Below are positions 7,914 to 10,692 of a DNA stretch of 10,692 nucleotides, in pieces. Both the position numbers and the translations under genes were made by a program. A model generated the notes under the pieces. That model did not search any database and was not told the DNA's origin. It saw only the letters and a program-made list of their open reading frames with translations. How positions within the stretch are numbered: position 1 is the first letter of the stretch; each line of letters opens with the position of its first letter. Source of the DNA: Candidatus Nealsoniibacteriota bacterium (GTDB lineage: Bacteria > Patescibacteriota > Minisyncoccia > Minisyncoccales > PWPS01); contig PWII01000041.1 of assembly GCA_003561025.1 (NCBI GenBank), positions 1 through 10,692 on the forward strand, read 5' to 3'.

Positions 7914-7941
7914 ATTATAGCAAAAAAAAGTAAAAAAACAA
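7914..7941 (-). promoter_or_regulatory. rpmE promoter with extended -10, giving a near-leaderless mRNA
   Basis: On the minus strand a perfect TATAAT (7919-7914) is preceded by TG plus one base (7922-7920), an extended -10. TTGTTT at 7941-7936 is a partial -35 with a 16-nt spacer. Transcription should start around 7909-7906, only 3-6 nt before the rpmE ATG at 7903. There is no room for a Shine-Dalgarno sequence. Confidence 0.75.
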
Positions 7942-7977
7942 GTGCATAAATAATTCATTCTCAGGATGCTCTTTCCT

Positions 7978-8070
7978 GTCACTGTGAGGCTTTTTTTTGT
8001 AATTCTGAGGCTTTTTTTCTTTCTCTCATTCTGAGACGTTCTTTTTCTCGTCATTCTGAAATCCCCCCTT
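7978..8070 (+). repeat. Four partial repeat copies lacking the 3' half of the hairpin
   Basis: Copies of the 5' half start at 7978 (GTCACTGTGAGGC), 7999 (GTAATTCTGAGGC), 8025 (CTCATTCTGAGACGTT) and 8050 (GTCATTCTGAAATCC). In the first three the returning arm is replaced by runs of T and C. The copy at 8050 looks like the full 42-bp unit with its hairpin and part of the tail removed, leaving 21 bp. Start-to-start distances are 21, 26, 25 and 21 bp. Confidence 0.7.
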
Positions 8071-8188
8071 GTCATTCTGAGGCGTTAGCCGAAGAATCCC
8101 TTCACACCCCTTGTCATTCTGAGGCGTTAGCCGAAGAATCCCTTCACACCCCTTGTCATTCTGAGGCGTTAGCCGAAGAATCCCTTCA
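8071..8188 (+). repeat. Three identical tandem copies of a 42-bp unit (third truncated)
   Basis: Units start at 8071, 8113 and 8155, exactly 42 bp apart, and are identical over their shared length; the third stops after 34 bp at 8188. In unit one the hairpin is ATTCT (8074-8078) with AGAAT (8093-8097), facing GA pairs (8079-8080 and 8091-8092), then GGC/GCC closing a GTTA loop (8084-8087). The rest of each unit is a C-rich tail, CCCTTCACACCCCTT. Perfect identity points to recent duplication or active homogenisation. Confidence 0.92.
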
Positions 8189-8197
8189 AGACAGAGA

Positions 8198-8236
8198 GAT
8201 CCTTCATCCTTCGACAAGCTCAGGATTCAGGATGAC
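8198..8236 (-). repeat. Inverted-orientation repeat with duplicated stem module
   Basis: On the plus strand ATCCT occurs at 8199-8203 and 8206-8210, and its complement AGGAT at 8222-8226 and 8229-8233, so two 5-bp stems are nested. Between and inside them sit TC dinucleotides facing TC on this strand, which are GA facing GA on the minus strand. A 7-nt centre (8213-8219) closes it. It is the common repeat with its outer 7-nt module (5 bp + GA) present twice on each side. Confidence 0.8.
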
Positions 8237-8249
8237 AGTGTTGTTTGGG

Positions 8250-8273
8250 ATCCTTCACTTTGTTCAGGATGAC
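8250..8273 (-). repeat. Inverted-orientation repeat, short form
   Basis: ATCCT (8250-8254) pairs with AGGAT (8266-8270); TC faces TC (GA facing GA on the minus strand); AC/GT closes a TTT loop (AAA on the minus strand). The flanking GAC at 8271-8273 is the reverse complement of the GTC that begins plus-orientation copies. Confidence 0.8.
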
Positions 8274-8282
8274 GGGAAAAGG

Positions 8283-8315
8283 GTCATTCTGAAGGAGCAA
8301 AGCGACTGAAAAATC
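8283..8315 (+). repeat. Decayed plus-orientation repeat with three GA/GA steps
   Basis: ATTCT (8286-8290) faces AAAAT (8310-8314), one mismatch from the AGAAT seen in intact copies. Inside are GA/GA, AG/CT, GA/GA and GC/GC around an AAA loop (8299-8301). It is head-to-head with the copy at 8250-8273, nine bases apart. Confidence 0.7.
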
Positions 8316-8359
8316 TCTTCCTCTTTCGTAGAAATTAATCTTTTTCCTCTATTTTTTAC

Positions 8360-8388
8360 TTGATATTATTTTTAAATAATGATATATT
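8360..8388 (+). promoter_or_regulatory. rpsB-tsf promoter
   Basis: TTGATA (8360-8365), a 17-nt spacer and TATATT (8383-8388) make a near-consensus housekeeping promoter, with a predicted start near 8395 and a leader of about 29 nt. The leader is too short for the structured S2 autoregulatory leader known in other bacteria. The spacer contains a palindrome, ATTATTT (8365-8371) with AAATAAT (8374-8380), which may be an operator or only AT-rich chance. Nothing of note lies in 8316-8359. Confidence 0.75.
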
Positions 8389-8423
8389 GCATCCTGTAGT
8401 TATTTATTACTAACAAAAAGAAA

Positions 8424-9131
8424 ATGTCAGAAACAAATAAAGTTACAAAAAAATCTGCAGCTGAAACAGAGATAGAGGAGATGGGTAAGGCAGGACTACA
8501 CTTTGGCCAAGCAGTTTCAAAGAGGCATCCAAATATGGAGCCATATATTGAAGGTGTAAAAGGCACCGTTAGTGTTATAGACCTCAATAAGACGCTTGAA
8601 AAGCTTGAAGAGACTTTGGCTTTTATAAAAAAACTAAAAGAAGAAGGAAGGGTGATAATGTTTGTCTCTACAAAGCCAGAATTTCGAAATCTTATAGAAG
8701 ATGTCGCAACTGATTGCAATATGCCATATATTGTAAACCGTTTTTTGGGAGGAACAATGACAAACTTTAAGACAATTAAGAAGAGAATTGATTACTATAA
8801 TGACATTCTAAAAAAACAAGAAAGTGGTGAGCTTGACAGAAAATACACCAAACAAGAGAGGGTAAAAATATCAAAAGAACTGGAAGGATTGGAAAAGAAA
8901 TTTAAGGGAATGAGAGATATGAAAAATATTCCCGATGCTATCTTTGTGGTTGATATGACAAAAGACTCATTAGCTATAAAAGAGGCAAAGATGTGTAATG
9001 TTCTTGTCATAGGGATTGCCGACACAAATGCAGATCCATCTCAAGCCGATTCCTTTATTCCTGCCAATGATGATGCGATAAGTTCTGTAACATATATCTT
9101 GGAAAAGATTAGAGATGTTTTAAAAAAATAA
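8424..9131 (+). CDS. rpsB: Ribosomal protein uS2
   Basis: This 235-residue small-subunit protein has the S2 signatures GLHFGQAVSKRHPNMEPYI (24-42, in place of the more usual GVHFGH), DLNKT (53-57), VNRFLGGTMTNFKTI (104-118), IPDAIFVVDMTKDSLAIKEA (about 168-187) and VIGIADTNADPSQADSFIPANDDAI near the C terminus. The length is normal. A coiled-coil insertion of the usual S2 type lies around 125-165. It begins with a short polar N-terminal extension before the conserved block. The ATG at 8424 is preceded by an A-rich leader and no Shine-Dalgarno. It is the first gene of the rpsB-tsf pair, 19 nt before tsf, the standard bacterial arrangement. Stop is TAA. Confidence 0.97.
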   Translation: MSETNKVTKKSAAETEIEEMGKAGLHFGQAVSKRHPNMEPYIEGVKGTVSVIDLNKTLEKLEETLAFIKKLKEEGRVIMFVSTKPEFRNLIEDVATDCNMPYIVNRFLGGTMTNFKTIKKRIDYYNDILKKQESGELDRKYTKQERVKISKELEGLEKKFKGMRDMKNIPDAIFVVDMTKDSLAIKEAKMCNVLVIGIADTNADPSQADSFIPANDDAISSVTYILEKIRDVLKK

Positions 9132-9150
9132 TCTTAAATAAATTCTTACT

Positions 9151-9732
9151 ATGTCCATTGATCAAATCAAAAAATTACGTGAAGAGACTGGAGTCTCTAT
9201 GATGGAGTGCAAAAAGTCACTGGAAAAAGCAAAAGGTGATATTGAAGGTGCTAAAAAATTTTTAAGAGAGAGGGGAGAGGAGCTCGCCGGAAAAAGAGCA
9301 GGGCGTGACACAAGCCAAGGACTGATTACTTCATATATTCACTCAAATAATAAGGTAGGAGTTTTGCTTGACATTCGTTGTGAATCCGACTTTGTTGCAA
9401 AATCAGATGATTTTAAATCTCTTGCTAATGAAATTTGTCTTCAGATTGCAGCGATAAATCCACAATATATTTCACCTGATGATGTTCCTGAAAGCATGGT
9501 TGAAGAAGAAAAGGAGATTGTCTTAAAACAAGTAGGGGATTCAAAGAAACCAAAAGAGATAATGGACAAGATAATAGATGGGAAGATAAGTAAGATGAAA
9601 AAAGAGATATCACTTCTTTCTCAGCCATGGGTTAAAGATGACAAGAAGACAATTGAGGATCTTATCAATGAAAGAATTGCAAAAATTGGAGAAAAGCTTA
9701 TTATCAAGCGTTTTGTAAGATACGAGATATAG
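9151..9732 (+). CDS. tsf: Translation elongation factor Ts, short form
   Basis: This 193-residue factor is the nucleotide-exchange factor that reloads EF-Tu with GTP. The N-terminal UBA-like domain (1-45) contains LREETGVSMMECKKSLEKAK (9-28), and the EF-Tu contact motif ESDFVA is at 78-83 in CESDFVAKSDDF. The C-terminal module ends in INERIAKIGEKLIIKRFVRYEI. The protein is about 90 residues shorter than the E. coli form and close to the compact Thermus type: the second half of the core is a single subdomain joined directly to the C-terminal module. Because both ends are intact this is a natural short form and not a truncation. It follows rpsB by 19 nt and lies 6 nt before the next gene. Stop is TAG. 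Confidence 0.97.
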   Translation: MSIDQIKKLREETGVSMMECKKSLEKAKGDIEGAKKFLRERGEELAGKRAGRDTSQGLITSYIHSNNKVGVLLDIRCESDFVAKSDDFKSLANEICLQIAAINPQYISPDDVPESMVEEEKEIVLKQVGDSKKPKEIMDKIIDGKISKMKKEISLLSQPWVKDDKKTIEDLINERIAKIGEKLIIKRFVRYEI

Positions 9733-9738
9733 CATTAT

Positions 9739-10032
9739 ATGATTGTTCCATTAACAGTTTTTATACTAAGCTCTCTTGGTCTATTTACATTCCTAATCTT
9801 AAAGGTTCCTTTTATTATTGAGCTTGATGAAAAGAAAGGAGAGAAAAAAGAAACTATCGTCTCTGCAACAAAAGAGAAAATTGAGCAGAGAGTAATAAAA
9901 GACACAAAAGAGACATTTGAAAGCTTTTTACAAAGATTTTTATCTGGAGCAAGAAGAATTCTGCTAAAAGGAGAAAGTATTGTCACAAAGTGGATTTGTT
10001 TATTAAGAAAAAGAAGGAAAAAGAAAGATTAG
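9739..10032 (+). CDS. Small single-pass membrane protein of unknown function
   Basis: This 97-residue protein is not recognised. Residues about 2-27 are hydrophobic (starting IVPLTVFILSSLGLFTFLI) and without an obvious cleavage site, so an N-terminal membrane anchor is likely. Residues 30-65 are highly charged and probably helical; the end is very basic (RKRRKKKD), which predicts a cytoplasmic C-terminal tail. It begins 6 nt after tsf and ends 2 nt before a tRNA gene, with base composition like its neighbours, so it looks like a real member of the rpsB-tsf transcript. Position suggests a link to translation or to membrane-bound ribosomes, but nothing in the sequence proves it. Homologues at the same position in related genomes would confirm that it is a gene. 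Confidence 0.7.
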   Translation: MIVPLTVFILSSLGLFTFLILKVPFIIELDEKKGEKKETIVSATKEKIEQRVIKDTKETFESFLQRFLSGARRILLKGESIVTKWICLLRKRRKKKD

Positions 10033-10034
10033 TT

Positions 10035-10107
10035 GCCGACTTAGCTCAGTGGCTAGAGCAACTGTTTTGTAAACAGTAGGTCGCCGGTTCGAATCCGGCA
10101 GTCGGCT
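10035..10107 (+). tRNA. tRNA-Thr (anticodon UGU)
   Basis: A full cloverleaf folds: acceptor stem GCCGACT (10035-10041) with AGTCGGC (10100-10106), 7 of 7 pairs; D stem GCTC/GAGC; anticodon stem ACTGT (10061-10065) with ACAGT (10073-10077) around TTTGTAA, giving anticodon TGT at 10068-10070; T stem GCCGG/CCGGC around TTCGAAT. Discriminator base is T at 10107. The CCA end is not encoded (CAG follows), so it must be added by a CCA-adding enzyme. No promoter is seen in the 2 nt between the preceding stop codon and the tRNA. Confidence 0.97.
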
Positions 10108-10120
10108 CAGACATAAAAAT

Positions 10121-10197
10121 TACATCAATTAGTACTTGTTTTTCCGGCAAAATCGGATTAGGTTTTGTTTTGCTTGACAAGTATTCTAATTTATGTA
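10121..10197. repeat. Long imperfect inverted repeat across the rRNA promoter
   Basis: Left arm TACAT, AATTAG, TACTTGT (10121-10125, 10127-10132, 10133-10139) is complementary to ACAAGTA, CTAATT, ATGTA (10177-10183, 10186-10191, 10193-10197): 18 pairs with one C/T mismatch and one 2-nt bulge. The loop holds a further 6-bp pair, GCAAAA (10147-10152) with TTTTGC (10168-10173). The right arm covers part of the -35, the whole spacer and the first two bases of the -10 of the rRNA promoter. Confidence 0.7.
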
Positions 10198-10201
10198 GAA
10201 T
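10174..10201 (+). promoter_or_regulatory. rRNA operon promoter
   Basis: A perfect -35 TTGACA (10174-10179), a 16-nt spacer and TAGAAT (10196-10201) predict a start near 10208, about 97 nt before mature 16S. It lies 67 bp after the tRNA and is the strongest promoter match in the window. Confidence 0.82.
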
Positions 10202-10209
10202 TATTGTCA

Positions 10210-10235
10210 GCACTTTGAAAATTTATCCTTTGAAA
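10210..10235 (+). promoter_or_regulatory. boxA-like antitermination site in the 16S leader
   Basis: GCACTTTGAAAAT (10210-10222) closely resembles the boxA of bacterial rRNA leaders (CTTTGAAAA type as in Firmicutes), the binding site of NusB-S10 (bS10/NusE). The octamer CTTTGAAA recurs at 10228-10235, 15 nt later. It starts almost at the predicted 5' end of the transcript. Confidence 0.55.
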
Positions 10236-10246
10236 TGAGTCAGTTT

Positions 10247-10277
10247 CTTAAAGTTGCTTCGAGCTTTTCTCTTTAAG
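10247..10277 (+). other. Hairpin in the 16S precursor leader
   Basis: CTTAAAG (10247-10253) pairs with CTTTAAG (10271-10277) across a 17-nt loop. It may take part in precursor folding or processing. The usual 16S processing stem needs a partner beyond the window, so its role is open. The following 10280-10304 is T-rich. Confidence 0.4.
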
Positions 10278-10304
10278 TCGAATAAATTTAATTTTTTTCG
10301 TACT

Positions 10305-10692
<388 letters not shown>

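Larger units (their letters stand above)
7960..8315. repeat. Cluster of palindromic intergenic repeats, one family, both orientations
   Basis: About 355 bp between the rpmE and rpsB promoters consist almost only of complete, partial and decayed copies of one family whose core begins GTCATTCTGA or GTCATCCTGA. Plus-strand copies start at 7978, 7999, 8025 and 8050 (partial), 8071, 8113 and 8155 (full) and 8283 (decayed). Minus-strand copies lie at 7968-7960 (half), 8236-8198 and 8273-8250. All full copies share one design: a 5-bp outer stem, facing GA dinucleotides, a short inner stem and a 3-7 nt loop. No gene is present; the open frame on the minus strand here is just translated repeat. They resemble REP-type dispersed palindromes; no transposase is in the window. 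Components are listed separately. Confidence 0.85.

Noticed and set aside
8071..8188. CRISPR-like array
   Set aside because: The units are direct tandem copies with no unique spacers; the whole 42 bp repeats, there are fewer than three full copies, and no cas gene is nearby.
8026..8217. Minus-strand open frame with a repeated 14-residue peptide
   Set aside because: It is the translation of the 42-bp DNA repeats (42 is a multiple of three, so the frame stays open). There is no start context and no family resemblance.
20..10032. Alternative genetic code (UGA as glycine, as in Gracilibacteria/SR1)
   Set aside because: No gene has an in-frame TGA, and TGA ends the kinase, bL25 and RF1 genes at the expected family lengths.

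Overview
The window reads as a chromosomal, housekeeping stretch of a low-GC member of the Candidate Phyla Radiation (Patescibacteria), most likely a Parcubacteria-type lineage. The partial 16S rRNA at the right end supports this: it is clearly bacterial, has a divergent V1 region and carries a single-base difference in the classical EUB338 site. Other support comes from compact gene packing, the absence of visible Shine-Dalgarno sequences, a short EF-Ts and a minimal central-carbon gene set. TGA is used as a stop three times and never occurs in frame, so the code is standard and not the UGA=Gly code of Gracilibacteria/SR1. The phylum call is inference from one partial rRNA and general genome style.

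Layout. Positions 20-6540 hold six tightly spaced plus-strand genes: PEP synthase (ppsA), a PfkB-family sugar/nucleoside kinase, a class II ketose-bisphosphate aldolase, a small monocluster [4Fe-4S] ferredoxin, ribosomal protein bL25, and an exported coiled-coil protein with a lytic-transglycosylase domain. They converge, with a 2-bp gap, on a minus-strand pair: rpmE (bL31, Zn-binding form) followed by prfA (RF1), separated by a probable intrinsic terminator. rpmE has an extended -10 promoter so close to its ATG that the mRNA would be nearly leaderless.

Positions 7921-8423 form a divergent intergenic region of about 500 bp. Its two edges are good promoters, for rpmE (minus) and rpsB (plus). 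The space between is packed with copies of one palindromic repeat family in both orientations, including three identical copies at a 42-bp period. Their shared design, short Watson-Crick stems separated by facing GA dinucleotides, is the most unusual signal in the window.

Positions 8424-10107 carry rpsB (uS2), tsf (EF-Ts), a 97-residue single-pass membrane protein, and a tRNA-Thr(UGU) starting 2 nt after the stop codon of that protein, so they probably share a transcript. After a 67-bp gap comes a strong rRNA promoter embedded in a long imperfect inverted repeat, then a boxA-like antitermination site and the first ~388 nt of 16S rRNA, which runs off the window.

Functionally the region combines lower-glycolysis/gluconeogenesis enzymes, one redox carrier, one cell-wall enzyme and a large share of translation machinery (bL25, bL31, uS2, EF-Ts, RF1, tRNA-Thr, 16S). 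I see no defence system, phage genes, transposase gene or CRISPR array.
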